Origin: CAKOSP01 sp964369625
Lineage (GTDB): Bacteria; Bacillota_I; Bacilli_A; RF39; UBA660
Direction of reading: 5' to 3'
DNA length: 64,000 bases
Assembly (NCBI GenBank): GCA_964369625.1
Contig: CAYJFC010000001.1
Location: forward strand, 18,921-82,920
The translations under genes and the position numbers were made by a program. The notes below the pieces were generated by a model. It was given only the letters and a program-made list of their open reading frames with translations. It was not told the origin of the DNA and did no database searches. This document shows, in pieces, positions 40,470 to 49,569 of the stretch (positions are counted from its first letter, which is position 1; the number at the start of each line of letters is the position of its first letter).

Positions 40470-41075
40470 TTAAACCTTGGTTGTTTTATAATATAAATAA
40501 TTATTATACTGTGTATTGAATATTTTATAAGTAATGGGATTCACACATACTGCTTGTAAGCCAATAGCTATTAACATGGCATTATCTATAAAATTATTAG
40601 TGATAAATATACTAGCTATAAAGTAAATTATAGAAAATATTAACAATAATTTTTGATTTCTTTTTCTTTTATTTGCTCTTATTAATGGTCTTTTTGGAGT
40701 ATCTGCAGGAGAATAAATTACCATTAGTGTTGAAAAAACAATAAACAAAGAATAATAAATAATGTAAGTTATGCTAATTATAGCACTTATATAAGGGATA
40801 ATGATATATATTATTATACTAGTGATCCAGCAATAGATATCTTTTGAAGCATGTATACCAAATCCAAAAGATCTAAGTGGTCCATATATGAGCATAAAAA
40901 TTAAAACTTCAGTAAATAAATTAAAGAATAAAGATATTACTAAAATTACAGCTGTTTTAATAAAGAAACTAAATAATCCTTCAATACCATATCTACATAT
41001 TCTTTCATCACTTACAGAAAGTTCTTGTTTTTTCTTTATGTGATTAATAACTATATCAGCAAACTTTTCATTCAT
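40470..41075 (-). CDS. agrB: AgrB-like accessory gene regulator membrane endopeptidase
   Basis: A 201-residue polytopic membrane cysteine protease that processes AgrD. The catalytic pair is His75 and Cys82 in LRSFGFGIHASKDIYC, with the same seven-residue spacing as His77/Cys84 in S. aureus AgrB. The conserved cytosolic loop YSPADTPKRPL matches the family's APxDxxxKPI. About six membrane segments are seen. It is followed 36 bases later by agrD, the usual B-D order. AAAGGGAAA lies just upstream of the ATG. Confidence 0.94.
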   Translation of the reverse strand: MNEKFADIVINHIKKKQELSVSDERICRYGIEGLFSFFIKTAVILVISLFFNLFTEVLIFMLIYGPLRSFGFGIHASKDIYCWITSIIIYIIIPYISAIISITYIIYYSLFIVFSTLMVIYSPADTPKRPLIRANKRKRNQKLLLIFSIIYFIASIFITNNFIDNAMLIAIGLQAVCVNPITYKIFNTQYNNYLYYKTTKV

Positions 41076-41095
41076 AAAAATTTCCCTTTAGTCTA

Positions 41096-41104
41096 ATAAT
41101 ATCA
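41096..41104 (-). promoter_or_regulatory. Candidate extended -10 promoter of agrBD
   Basis: On the minus strand TG-A-TATTAT about 20 bases before the agrB start. No convincing LytTR direct-repeat operator is seen; a TAACGTTA palindrome lies at 41163-41170. Confidence 0.4.
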
Positions 41105-41251
41105 GAATTTTTTTAAAAATAATTATTGTTGGTACTAAATACTTTTGAAATTGTTTAAAAAGTAACGTTAAAAATAATTTAATAAAAATATGTAATATTG
41201 ATAATTAAAAATGCTATTTGAGACATATTTTAATTATTTTTATATTTTGTT

Positions 41252-41360
41252 TGATATTATGAAGGTGCGTTTGAAAATGTCGAAAAATGACACACTAAAT
41301 TGATTGCGAGAGATATTTTCCTGTGGTATCGTAATATTAAAAGAAAAGAGGTGTTGAGGT
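41252..41360 (+). promoter_or_regulatory. Cold-shock gene promoter and long leader
   Basis: An extended -10 (TG-A-TATTAT, 41252-41260) would start a leader of about 95 bases before the cold-shock gene. The leader can form a TGTC/GACA hairpin (41278-41292) and a GATA/TATC hairpin further down. Long structured leaders are typical of csp thermosensors. The rest of the 285-base agrB-csp interval is A/T-rich, with nothing else recognisable. Confidence 0.45.
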
Positions 41361-41576
41361 ATGCGAGGAACAGTAAAATGGTTCAATAATGAAAAAGGTT
41401 ATGGGTTTATAGAATATCCTGAGCTTGATGATATTTTTGTACATTATTCTGCGATAATCAAAGAAGGTTACAAAACTCTTGATGAAGGAACAGTTGTAAC
41501 ATTTAAACTTATCGAAACTTCTAAAGGTCTGCAAGCTGTAGATGTCAAAGAAGAAATCTTATCAAATATTTTATAA
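41361..41576 (+). CDS. csp: Cold-shock-domain RNA chaperone
   Basis: A 71-residue OB-fold protein. RNP1 is KGYGFIEY and RNP2 is DIFVHYSAI; the N-terminal GTVKWFNNEKGYGFI is diagnostic. It prevents RNA secondary structure during cold or transcription. Two G-rich Shine-Dalgarno-like stretches (GAGGTGTTGAGG) precede the ATG. Confidence 0.95.
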   Translation: MRGTVKWFNNEKGYGFIEYPELDDIFVHYSAIIKEGYKTLDEGTVVTFKLIETSKGLQAVDVKEEILSNIL

Positions 41577-41598
41577 GCTGCTAAGCAGCTTTTTTTAT
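41575..41598 (+). terminator. Terminator of the cold-shock gene
   Basis: AAGCTGC/GCAGCTT stem with TAA loop followed by T(5)A. Confidence 0.78.
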
Positions 41599-41606
41599 TT
41601 AATATA

Positions 41607-41634
41607 TTGAATAAATTATATAAAGTGTTATAAT
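41607..41634 (+). promoter_or_regulatory. Promoter of hpf
   Basis: TTGAAT (41607-41612), 16-base spacer ending TGT, TATAAT (41629-41634). Confidence 0.7.
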
Positions 41635-41654
41635 GTAATTAGGAAGGTGATTTT

Positions 41655-42179
41655 ATGAAAATATTAGTACATGGCGATAAGTTATTGGTTACAAAGTCTA
41701 TTAAAGAGTATCTTAATGATAAGATGAAAAAGTTAGATAAATTCTTTGATAATCCAGATAACATTAAAGCCTCAATTAATATAAAAGTTAAAAACAATTT
41801 ACAGACAATCGAAGTTACTGTCCCGATGAAACATTTTGTGTTAAGAGCAGAAGAATGTCACTCTGATTTATATGCATCTATTGACTTAGTTTTAGATAAA
41901 TTAGAAAAGCAAATAAGAAGACATAAGGATAAATTGCTTAGAAAGTATAAAGATCATTCTGACTTTAATATGGTTTTAGATTTTGAAGCTGAAGAAGAAG
42001 CTCTTGATATTATAAAAAGAAAAGATTTAAGTATTAAGCCTATGGATGAGGAAGAAGCAATTTTACAAATGCAATTAGTTAATCACGATTTCTTCGTGTT
42101 TAAAAATGTAGATGAAGAATGTGTTTCAGTAATTTATAAAAGAAAAACAGGTAAATACGGAATTATAAATGTTAAATAA
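41655..42179 (+). CDS. hpf: Ribosome hibernation-promoting factor, long form
   Basis: The 174-residue protein has an N-terminal ribosome-binding domain (residues 1-100, ending in the basic helix KLEKQIRRHKDKL) and a C-terminal dimerisation domain (KPMDEEEAILQMQLVNHDFFVFKN), characteristic of long HPF that forms 100S ribosomes. hpf-secA-prfB is the Bacillus order (yvyD-secA-prfB). Confidence 0.94.
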   Translation: MKILVHGDKLLVTKSIKEYLNDKMKKLDKFFDNPDNIKASINIKVKNNLQTIEVTVPMKHFVLRAEECHSDLYASIDLVLDKLEKQIRRHKDKLLRKYKDHSDFNMVLDFEAEEEALDIIKRKDLSIKPMDEEEAILQMQLVNHDFFVFKNVDEECVSVIYKRKTGKYGIINVK

Positions 42180-42195
42180 TATTAATAAAAATAAA

Positions 42196-42222
42196 AAACT
42201 TCTTATGTAAAGAAGTTTTTTT
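42196..42222 (+). terminator. Terminator of hpf
   Basis: AAACTTCTT/AAGAAGTTT stem with a short ATGTA loop and T(7). Confidence 0.78.
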
Positions 42223-42223
42223 A

Positions 42224-42232
42224 TGATATAAT
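42224..42232 (+). promoter_or_regulatory. Extended -10 promoter of secA
   Basis: TG-A-TATAAT begins right at the end of the hpf terminator T run, as at prfA. Confidence 0.6.
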
Positions 42233-42252
42233 ATATAGTGAGGAGATATTTT

Positions 42253-44739
42253 ATGGGAATATTTAAAAAATTATTCGATACAGAATATAAAGAATTAAAA
42301 AGGTTTGAAAAATTAGCTGATGAAATAGAGGCTTTAGATAGTGAAATGATGGCTTTAAAAGATAAAGATTTTAAAGAAATGACACTTAAATTTCAAGAAG
42401 AACTTGAAAATGGCGCAGACTTAGATGATATCATTGTTAGAGCATTTGCGCTATGCCGTGAAGCTGCATCAAGAACTATTAATGAAAAACCTTATCGTGT
42501 TCAATTAATAGGTGGATTAGCAATTCATTATGGGAACATAGCAGAAATGAAAACTGGTGAAGGAAAAACGTTAACAACAACACTTCCTGCATATGCAAAT
42601 GCTTTAACTAAATTAGGTGTGCATGTTGTTACTACAAATGAATATTTGTCAGCGAGAAACGCTGAATGGATGAAACCAGTATATGATTTACTAGGTATAA
42701 CAGTAGGAATAAATTTAAGAGAATTATCACCAAAAGAAAAACAAGATGCTTATAACTGTGATATAACTTACGCTACTAATAATGAAGTTGGTTTTGATTA
42801 TCTTAGAGATAATATGGTTGTAAAAAAAGAAGCTAGAACACAAAGGCCACTGAATTTTTGTATTATAGATGAAGTAGATTCAATTTTAATAGATGAAGCT
42901 AGAACGCCACTTATAATAAGTGGTGGTCAAGTAAATGTATCACAGCAATATATGGAAGCTGATAAAGTAGCTAAAGTGTTAAAATTAGACGATGACTATA
43001 CAGTTGATGAAAAAACAAAAAATGTATCATTAACTGAAGTAGGTAGTAAAAAAGTAGAAAAATTAATAAATATCAAAAATTTATATGACTTAGATAATAC
43101 TTCGTTTGTTCATAGATTAAATCAAGCGTTAAAAGCAAACTTTGGATTTAAAAATAATGTTGATTATGTTGTAGAACAAGGAGAAATTATTATAGTAGAT
43201 CAGTTTACTGGTAGACTTATGCATGGTAGACAGTTTTCTGAAGGTTTGCATCAAGCAATTGAAGCTAAGGAAAATGTTAAGATTAACACAGAAACAAAAA
43301 CAATGGCTACTATAACATTTCAAAATTTATTTAGAATGTATAATAAATTATCTGGTATGACCGGTACAGCTAAAACAGAAGAAGAAGAATTTAGAAATAT
43401 ATACAACATGTATGTAATAACAATACCAACGAATAGACCTATTGCAAGAATAGATTATGCTGATTTAGTATATTCAAATATATTAGGGAAAAACCGTGCA
43501 ATTGTTAACTATATTAAAGAAGTTCACTCAAATGGTCAACCAATATTAATTGGTACAATATCAGTAGAGGCAAATGAAGAATTATCTAAAGTTCTTACAA
43601 AAGCAGGATTAAAACATGAAATATTAAATGCTAAAAACCATTCTAGAGAAGCTGATATCATAGCTAAAGCAGGCCAAAAAGGCGCTATAACACTAGCGAC
43701 AAATATGGCTGGACGTGGAACAGATATTAAACTAGGCGAAGAAGTTAAAGAATTAGGTGGTTTATGTGTTATAGGAACAGAAAGACATGAATCAAGAAGA
43801 ATTGATAATCAGCTTAGAGGACGTGCAGGACGTCAAGGAGATCCAGGTGTAACACAATTTTTTGTATCATTTGAAGATGATTTAATGAGAAGGTTTGGAA
43901 CAGATAGAATTAAATCAATGTTACAGGCTTTAGGAGTTACTGGAGAACAAAGTATTAGAAGTAAGGTTCTTACACGTAGTATTGAAACAGCACAAAAAAA
44001 AGTAGAAGGTAACAATTATGATATACGTAAAAGTTTACTTGATTATGATAATGTTTTAAATGAGCAACGTGAAATACTATACGATAGACGTAATGAAATA
44101 TTAGATGAAGAATCAATTCACGAAACAGTATTAGATATGTTTAAAGAAATTGTTGAAGGTTTGATTGATAGTCATATTGAACCAGAAGGTTATTTAACTG
44201 ATCATGATAAAAGTGAAATTGTTGAATATATAAATACAAATTATTTAATAAATAAGCCAATAAAGACAGAAAATATTAAAGATATGCCAGATAAAGAGTT
44301 ATATGATTATTTTGTTGATAAAATAATTACAACTTATGAAGAAAAAATGAAAGATGCGCCGTTTATAAATGAGTATGAAAAAGCAATATCATTAAGAGTT
44401 ATAGATACAAATTGGGTAAATCATATGAGTGCAATGTCGCATTTAAAAGAAGGTATAAATCTAAGAGGATATGCTCAGGTAAATCCAGTGCAAGCATATA
44501 CTATGGAAGGCTTCGAATTATTTGATAACTTTTTGGATAAAATAAATAGTGAAACAGCAGTATTTTTATTAAAAGCTGAAATAAGACAAAATATAGAAAG
44601 AAAACAAACATTGAATGCTAATATTGCAAATGATGATAAGGTTAAGAAAACTCCGAAGAAAGCACTAGCTAAAGTAGGAAGAAATGATAAATGTCCTTGT
44701 GGATCTGGAAAAAAATATAAATCTTGTTGTGGAAAGTAA
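42253..44739 (+). CDS. secA: Protein translocase ATPase SecA
   Basis: SecA drives preproteins through SecYEG. Length 828 matches Bacillus SecA. Walker A is MKTGEGKT near residue 100, the DEAD-like box IIDEVDSILIDEARTPL near 210, and RGRAGRQGDPG is motif VI. The C-terminus carries the zinc-binding SEC-C motif (CPCGSGKKYKSCCGK) that binds SecB, ribosomes or lipids. ATG 42253 has AGGAG (42241-42245) with seven-base spacing; a GTG at 42238 is too close to the promoter. Confidence 0.97.
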   Translation: MGIFKKLFDTEYKELKRFEKLADEIEALDSEMMALKDKDFKEMTLKFQEELENGADLDDIIVRAFALCREAASRTINEKPYRVQLIGGLAIHYGNIAEMKTGEGKTLTTTLPAYANALTKLGVHVVTTNEYLSARNAEWMKPVYDLLGITVGINLRELSPKEKQDAYNCDITYATNNEVGFDYLRDNMVVKKEARTQRPLNFCIIDEVDSILIDEARTPLIISGGQVNVSQQYMEADKVAKVLKLDDDYTVDEKTKNVSLTEVGSKKVEKLINIKNLYDLDNTSFVHRLNQALKANFGFKNNVDYVVEQGEIIIVDQFTGRLMHGRQFSEGLHQAIEAKENVKINTETKTMATITFQNLFRMYNKLSGMTGTAKTEEEEFRNIYNMYVITIPTNRPIARIDYADLVYSNILGKNRAIVNYIKEVHSNGQPILIGTISVEANEELSKVLTKAGLKHEILNAKNHSREADIIAKAGQKGAITLATNMAGRGTDIKLGEEVKELGGLCVIGTERHESRRIDNQLRGRAGRQGDPGVTQFFVSFEDDLMRRFGTDRIKSMLQALGVTGEQSIRSKVLTRSIETAQKKVEGNNYDIRKSLLDYDNVLNEQREILYDRRNEILDEESIHETVLDMFKEIVEGLIDSHIEPEGYLTDHDKSEIVEYINTNYLINKPIKTENIKDMPDKELYDYFVDKIITTYEEKMKDAPFINEYEKAISLRVIDTNWVNHMSAMSHLKEGINLRGYAQVNPVQAYTMEGFELFDNFLDKINSETAVFLLKAEIRQNIERKQTLNANIANDDKVKKTPKKALAKVGRNDKCPCGSGKKYKSCCGK

Positions 44740-44763
44740 ATTATTATAATTTACTTTTTTTAT
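44735..44763 (+). terminator. Terminator of secA
   Basis: AGTAAATTA/TAATTTACT nine-base stem, TTA loop, T(7). Confidence 0.8.
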
Positions 44764-44794
44764 GTCAAATGGTAGTATATAGCAAAGGAGTCTT

Positions 44795-45535
44795 ATGAAA
44801 AAGGAATTTATATTTAAGAGTGTTCCTAAAATACTTATTGATTCTACTTTTGTTGGAGAAGGATTTTTTTCAAAATGTTATAAATTAAATAAATACGATA
44901 TAGTGTATAAAGAATATAAAAAATTTAATTATGCAAATATTTCTTCAGTAAAAGAATTAATAGGTCTTGAATATGAAGGATTTATTTTTCCTGGTAACTT
45001 AATAAATTTAGAGTCGCCTTTTAAAAAGAAAAAGACAATAGGCCATTTAATGAAGTTTGTTAATGGAAATACATTAGAAAATAGTGAATCTTTAGATATA
45101 AAAAATTTTTTAAAAATGCTAAAAGAACATTATCAATATATTGGTGCTCTTACTGAAGATAAGATATGCTTACAAGATTTTAAAGCTAAAAATATAATAA
45201 TAACTGAGAATAATAAGATAATTGGTATAGATACTGATTTATATTATTCTAATAAGGAAATATCTGCATTCTATAACACATTTGCTTACAATAAAATGTT
45301 AAATGATTTATTATATGACGAAATGTTACTACCGGATTTAATTAATTATAAAATAGAGGGAATAGATATTAATGATATATATAAGCTAGCTGTTAGGTAT
45401 GGTAAAATTAATTCTCCTGAATTTTTGGAAATATTATTATATTACTGTGAATGTGTTACAGGTATGCAAGTGGAAACAATAAATGATTTAAAGGTGCGAA
45501 TAAGAAAAATAGAAAATGAAAATCTAGTGAAATAA
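44795..45535 (+). CDS. Protein-kinase-like fold protein, unknown substrate
   Basis: A 246-residue protein with recognisable kinase landmarks: a glycine-rich loop VGEGFFSKCYKL (residues 20-31), Lys39 in IVYKEYKK, a hinge-like MKFVNGNTLE near residue 87, a catalytic loop LQDFKAKNIII with Asp128, Lys130 and Asn133, and IDTD (146-148) where DFG is expected. The His of HRD is Leu-Gln. It could be a Hanks-type, aminoglycoside-phosphotransferase-like or pseudo-kinase protein. It interrupts the usual secA-prfB order. GCAAAGGAG precedes the ATG. Confidence 0.65.
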   Translation: MKKEFIFKSVPKILIDSTFVGEGFFSKCYKLNKYDIVYKEYKKFNYANISSVKELIGLEYEGFIFPGNLINLESPFKKKKTIGHLMKFVNGNTLENSESLDIKNFLKMLKEHYQYIGALTEDKICLQDFKAKNIIITENNKIIGIDTDLYYSNKEISAFYNTFAYNKMLNDLLYDEMLLPDLINYKIEGIDINDIYKLAVRYGKINSPEFLEILLYYCECVTGMQVETINDLKVRIRKIENENLVK

Positions 45536-45592
45536 ATTAATTTTAGTGGAAAAAAAACAAAAATAATAGTAAAATATGCTTGGAGATGCAAA

Positions 45593-46625
45593 ATGAATAT
45601 AGAACTTTTAAAAAATAAATTAGAAACAATTGGGAGGTTACTTTGAAATAAGTAATAAAAAAGAAAAGCTAAAAGAGTTAAAAGAAAAAACTTTAGTAGA
45701 TGATTTTTGGAGTGATACAGATAAAGCGAATTTAATATATAAAGAAATAAGCAATATAGAAAAAATAGTTAATAATTACGAGGAACTTAATATTTTAGCA
45801 GAATTACTTGAAACTGATTATGATGAATTAGAATATAATAATGCACTTAGTAAAATTAATGAACTTGAAATAAACACATTATTAAATAACGAATATGATC
45901 AAAATGATTGTTATTTGGAAGTTCATCCTGGAGCAGGGGGAACAGAAAGTTGTGACTGGGCATCAATGCTTTTAGATATGTATACTTCATTTTGTGATAA
46001 ATCCGGTTTTAAATTCGATATAATTTATAAATCTGCTGGTGAAGAAGCAGGTATAAAAAGCGCAATAATAAACATAAAGGGGTTAAATGCTTTTGGATAT
46101 TTAAAAAATGAAACAGGAATACATAGACTTGTTAGAATATCACCATTTGATTCAAATAAAAGGAGACATACATCATTTGCATCAGTAAGTGTAACTCCAG
46201 AATTAGATAATGAAATTAATATTGATATCAAAGAAGATGAACTTAAAATAGATGTGTATCGTTCATCGGGAGCAGGAGGTCAATCTGTTAATACAACAGA
46301 CTCTGCAGTAAGAATAACTCATTTACCAACTAAAACGGTTGTAACATGTCAAAATGAAAGAAGTCAGCTTAAAAACAAAGAAGTTGCAATGAAAATACTA
46401 AGAAGTAAACTTTATGAACTAGAAAAAGAAAAACAAGATAAACTTGAACAATCTTTAAAGGATAATTCAAGTATAAATTTTGGGTCTCAAATAAGGAGTT
46501 ATTTTTTAGAACCTTATAAACTAGTTAAGGATCATAGAAGTAATTACGAATCATTTGAACCACTTAAAATATTAGATGGTAATATTTTAAGTATATTAGA
46601 ATTCAATTTGAAAAATATAAGATAG
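45593..46625 (+). CDS. prfB: Peptide chain release factor 2 with programmed +1 frameshift
   Basis: RF2 reads UAA and UGA and controls its own synthesis. A 17-codon first frame starts at ATG 45593 (GGAG at 45582-45585) and ends in-frame at CTT TGA (45641-45646). An internal Shine-Dalgarno-like GGGAGG lies three bases before CTT, as in classical prfB genes. A +1 shift moves reading to GAA at 45645 and continues for 326 residues. The mature protein has SPF (ISPFDSNKRRHTS) for codon recognition and GGQ in SSGAGGQSVNTTDS. A TTG at 45630 would be a false start inside the shift site. Confidence 0.95.
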
Positions 46626-46633
46626 GAGGCAAT

Positions 46634-47590
46634 ATGGACAACTCATTTTTAAACAAATTAAAAGATGATATCAAAGAAAAAGATACAGTAATATTATCAT
46701 GTTCTGCAGGACCTGACTCAATGAGTTTATTAGATCTTTTAATTAAATTAAGAGAAACTATTGATATTAACATTATTTGTGCACATGTAAATCACAAAAA
46801 GAGAATTGAGTCAGAAGAAGAAGAAAAATTTTTAAAATCTTATTGTGAGAAAGCAAATATAACATTTGAGTTATTAACAATAAAAGATATAAAAGATAAT
46901 TTTCAGTCTTCTGCAAGAAAACAAAGATATGAATTTTTAAGTGTATTACAAGAAAAATATGGAGCTAAAGTTATAATAACAGCCCATCATGCAGATGATT
47001 TAATTGAAACCATTTTAATGAAAATATCTAGAGGAAGTAACATTAAAGGGTATGCTGGATTTAAAGAAAAAATAGTTTATGATTCACACATTATATTAAA
47101 GCCCCTTATCTCTTTTACAAAAGATGAAATACTAGAATATAATAAATTAAATAATGTAGAATACCGCACAGATAAAAGTAATGTAAGCGATGACTATACA
47201 CGAAATAGATATAGAAAACACATGTTACCATTTTTAAAAAGTGAAAATTGTAAAGTTCATGAAAAATATAATATGTTTAGTCAAAAATTGTTAGCATATG
47301 ATGAATTTGTAAAAAAATGTGTTAATAACTTAGGGGTTATTAACAATGATAAAATTAATTTAGTGAAATATATGGATGTTGAATCATTTTTAAAAGATAG
47401 GATTTTGGAGCAATACATAGAAAATATTCAAAAAAATAATATTTTTAATACAACTGACCAAACTATATATGAAATTAATAAACTAATTAATAGTCAAAAT
47501 GGAAAAGGTACTATTGATTTGGCAAATGGTTTTAAAGGTATTAAACAAAATAAAGAATTTTATATTCAAAAAGAAGATAATGTGTTATAA
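46634..47590 (+). CDS. tilS: tRNA(Ile)-lysidine synthetase
   Basis: TilS converts C34 of tRNA-Ile(CAU) to lysidine, allowing AUA decoding. The PP-loop reads LSCSAGPDSMSLL (usual SGGxDS; the second residue is Ala), followed by HVNHKKR and TAHHADDLIETILM. NRYRKHMLPF is the family's next signature. At 318 residues the C-terminal tRNA-binding domain is cut down. AUA is used heavily in this genome, so the enzyme should be essential. It precedes ftsH as in Bacillus, without hpt. Confidence 0.93.
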   Translation: MDNSFLNKLKDDIKEKDTVILSCSAGPDSMSLLDLLIKLRETIDINIICAHVNHKKRIESEEEEKFLKSYCEKANITFELLTIKDIKDNFQSSARKQRYEFLSVLQEKYGAKVIITAHHADDLIETILMKISRGSNIKGYAGFKEKIVYDSHIILKPLISFTKDEILEYNKLNNVEYRTDKSNVSDDYTRNRYRKHMLPFLKSENCKVHEKYNMFSQKLLAYDEFVKKCVNNLGVINNDKINLVKYMDVESFLKDRILEQYIENIQKNNIFNTTDQTIYEINKLINSQNGKGTIDLANGFKGIKQNKEFYIQKEDNVL

Positions 47591-47591
47591 T
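47583..47591 (+). promoter_or_regulatory. Extended -10 promoter of ftsH
   Basis: TG-T-TATAAT overlapping the tilS stop codon, 17 bases before the AAGAAAGAGG binding site region. Confidence 0.5.
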
Positions 47592-47616
47592 AAATATTGC
47601 AAGAAAGAGGAAAAAT

Positions 47617-49569
47617 ATGAAGAAAAACAATGTAAGTGTTAAAAATAATTTACCATATTTAATTTTAGGATTAGTTATTATCACTGTAATAGTTTTAGTT
47701 AACTTTCAAGGAGATAAAGTACATGATCTTACTACTGGTGAGTTATTAAAAGAGATAGAAAATAACGAAGTTACTGAAATTACTGTAACACCAAATAGTG
47801 GCGAAAGTGTATACTATGTTACTGGTAAATTAGAAGAATATAACGATACTGAAAGTTTTAGTGCTAAAGTATTAGAAGAAGATTTAAAAGTAGTTACTGC
47901 ATATGCAACAGATAATGATATTAAAGAATATGAAACTGCTGCTGATCCAGGTAGTTCTACAATTTTATATATAATAGTAAATTTATTACCACTTTTATTA
48001 ATAGTGGTAGCAACATACATTATATTTTCTAGAATTGCTAATTCAAATAAGTCAGGTGTTGATTTTGGCAAAAGTAGAGCTAAATTAACAAACGATACTG
48101 ATAAAAAAATGTTTAAAGATGTTGCCGGATTAAAAGAGGAAAAGGAAGAAGTTGCAGAATTAATAGACTTCTTAAAAAGCCCTAAAAAATTTCAAAAACT
48201 AGGTGCTAGAATTCCAAAGGGTGTACTTTTAGTAGGTCCTCCAGGAACAGGTAAAACGCTTTTAGCAAAAGCTATTGCGGGTGAGGCTAATGTTCCATTT
48301 TATTATATAAGTGGTTCTGACTTTGTAGAATTATTTGTTGGTGTTGGTGCATCACGTGTTAGAGATATGTTTAAAGAAGCTAAAAGAAATGCTCCGTGCT
48401 TAATTTTTATAGATGAAATTGATGCTGTAGGTAGACAAAGAGGAACAGGTCTTGGTGGTGGACATGATGAAAGAGAACAAACACTTAACCAATTATTAAC
48501 TGAAATGGATGGATTTGGAGCAAATGAAGGAATAATTATCATTGCTGCAACAAATAGACCAGATGTATTAGATCCAGCTCTACTTAGACCAGGAAGATTT
48601 GATAGACAAGTTACTGTATCTCTTCCAGATGCTAAAGAAAGAGAAGCAATATTAAAAGTTCATGCGTCAAATAAAATATTATCTAAGGATGTAAAATTGG
48701 ATTTTTTAAGTTTAAGAACACCAGGGTTTAGTGGTGCGGACTTAGAAAATTTACTTAATGAAGCAGCACTTCTTGCTGTAAGAAGAAATAAATCATCTAT
48801 TACAATGGATGAAATTGATGAAGCAACGGATAGAGTATTACTTGGTCCTGCTAAAACAACTAGACAAATTACTGAAAAAGAGAAAAAACTTGTTAGTATT
48901 CATGAAGCAGGTCACGCTGTAATTGGTATTAAATTAGAAGATGCAAACGATGTACATAAAATAACAATTATTCCTCGTGGTATGGCTGGTGGTTATACTA
49001 TGATGCTTCCAAAGGAAGAAAAAATGGCAGTTCTTACAAAAACTGAATTAACTGCACAAATAACAGGTTTGCTTGGTGGACGTGTAGCAGAAGAAATGTT
49101 TTTAAAAGAAGTTTCAACTGGAGCATCAGATGACTTTAAAAGAGCAACTGCTATTGCAAGAAGTATGGTTACTGAATATGGAATGAGTCATTTAGGGCCT
49201 ATGCAGTATGAACATAAAAGTGAAGGTGTATTTTTAGGAAGAGATTATGCTAAATCTAGAAATGTATCTGATCAAATAGCTCATGAAATAGATCAAGAAA
49301 TAAGAAGAATTATTGAAGAGTGTTATGAAAATGCTAAGAAAATAATTAGAGATAATAAAGATTTAATTAATTTACTAAGTGATGCTTTAATGAAATACGA
49401 AACACTTACTAAAGAACAAATCGAAGAAATAGTAGAAACTAAAAAAATTCCAGAAGTAAAAGAAAATTTAGAAAATACAGTTAGTATTAAAAAAATAGAA
49501 CTTCAAGAAGGAAAAATAAAAACAAAAGAAGAGAAAAAAAGTGTAAAAAAAGATAAAGGAGAAAAATAA
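47617..49569 (+). CDS. ftsH: ATP-dependent zinc metalloprotease FtsH
   Basis: A membrane AAA+ protease that degrades misassembled membrane proteins. Two membrane segments (residues 12-29 and 113-134) flank an external domain. Walker A GPPGTGKT, Walker B IFIDEID, the pore motif FVELFVG and the SRH TNRPDVLDPALLRPGRFD are followed by the zinc site HEAGH. Length 650 is normal. SecG begins at its stop codon (TAATG). Confidence 0.97.
   Translation: MKKNNVSVKNNLPYLILGLVIITVIVLVNFQGDKVHDLTTGELLKEIENNEVTEITVTPNSGESVYYVTGKLEEYNDTESFSAKVLEEDLKVVTAYATDNDIKEYETAADPGSSTILYIIVNLLPLLLIVVATYIIFSRIANSNKSGVDFGKSRAKLTNDTDKKMFKDVAGLKEEKEEVAELIDFLKSPKKFQKLGARIPKGVLLVGPPGTGKTLLAKAIAGEANVPFYYISGSDFVELFVGVGASRVRDMFKEAKRNAPCLIFIDEIDAVGRQRGTGLGGGHDEREQTLNQLLTEMDGFGANEGIIIIAATNRPDVLDPALLRPGRFDRQVTVSLPDAKEREAILKVHASNKILSKDVKLDFLSLRTPGFSGADLENLLNEAALLAVRRNKSSITMDEIDEATDRVLLGPAKTTRQITEKEKKLVSIHEAGHAVIGIKLEDANDVHKITIIPRGMAGGYTMMLPKEEKMAVLTKTELTAQITGLLGGRVAEEMFLKEVSTGASDDFKRATAIARSMVTEYGMSHLGPMQYEHKSEGVFLGRDYAKSRNVSDQIAHEIDQEIRRIIEECYENAKKIIRDNKDLINLLSDALMKYETLTKEQIEEIVETKKIPEVKENLENTVSIKKIELQEGKIKTKEEKKSVKKDKGEK

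Noticed and set aside
41278..41284. TGTCGAA in the cold-shock leader as a Spo0A box
   Set aside because: Only the seven-base core matches, with flanks differing from consensus; it is better explained as one arm of a leader hairpin.
45630..46625. prfB starting at TTG 45630
   Set aside because: That codon is inside the programmed frameshift site; the 17-codon first frame with its own binding site is the true start.
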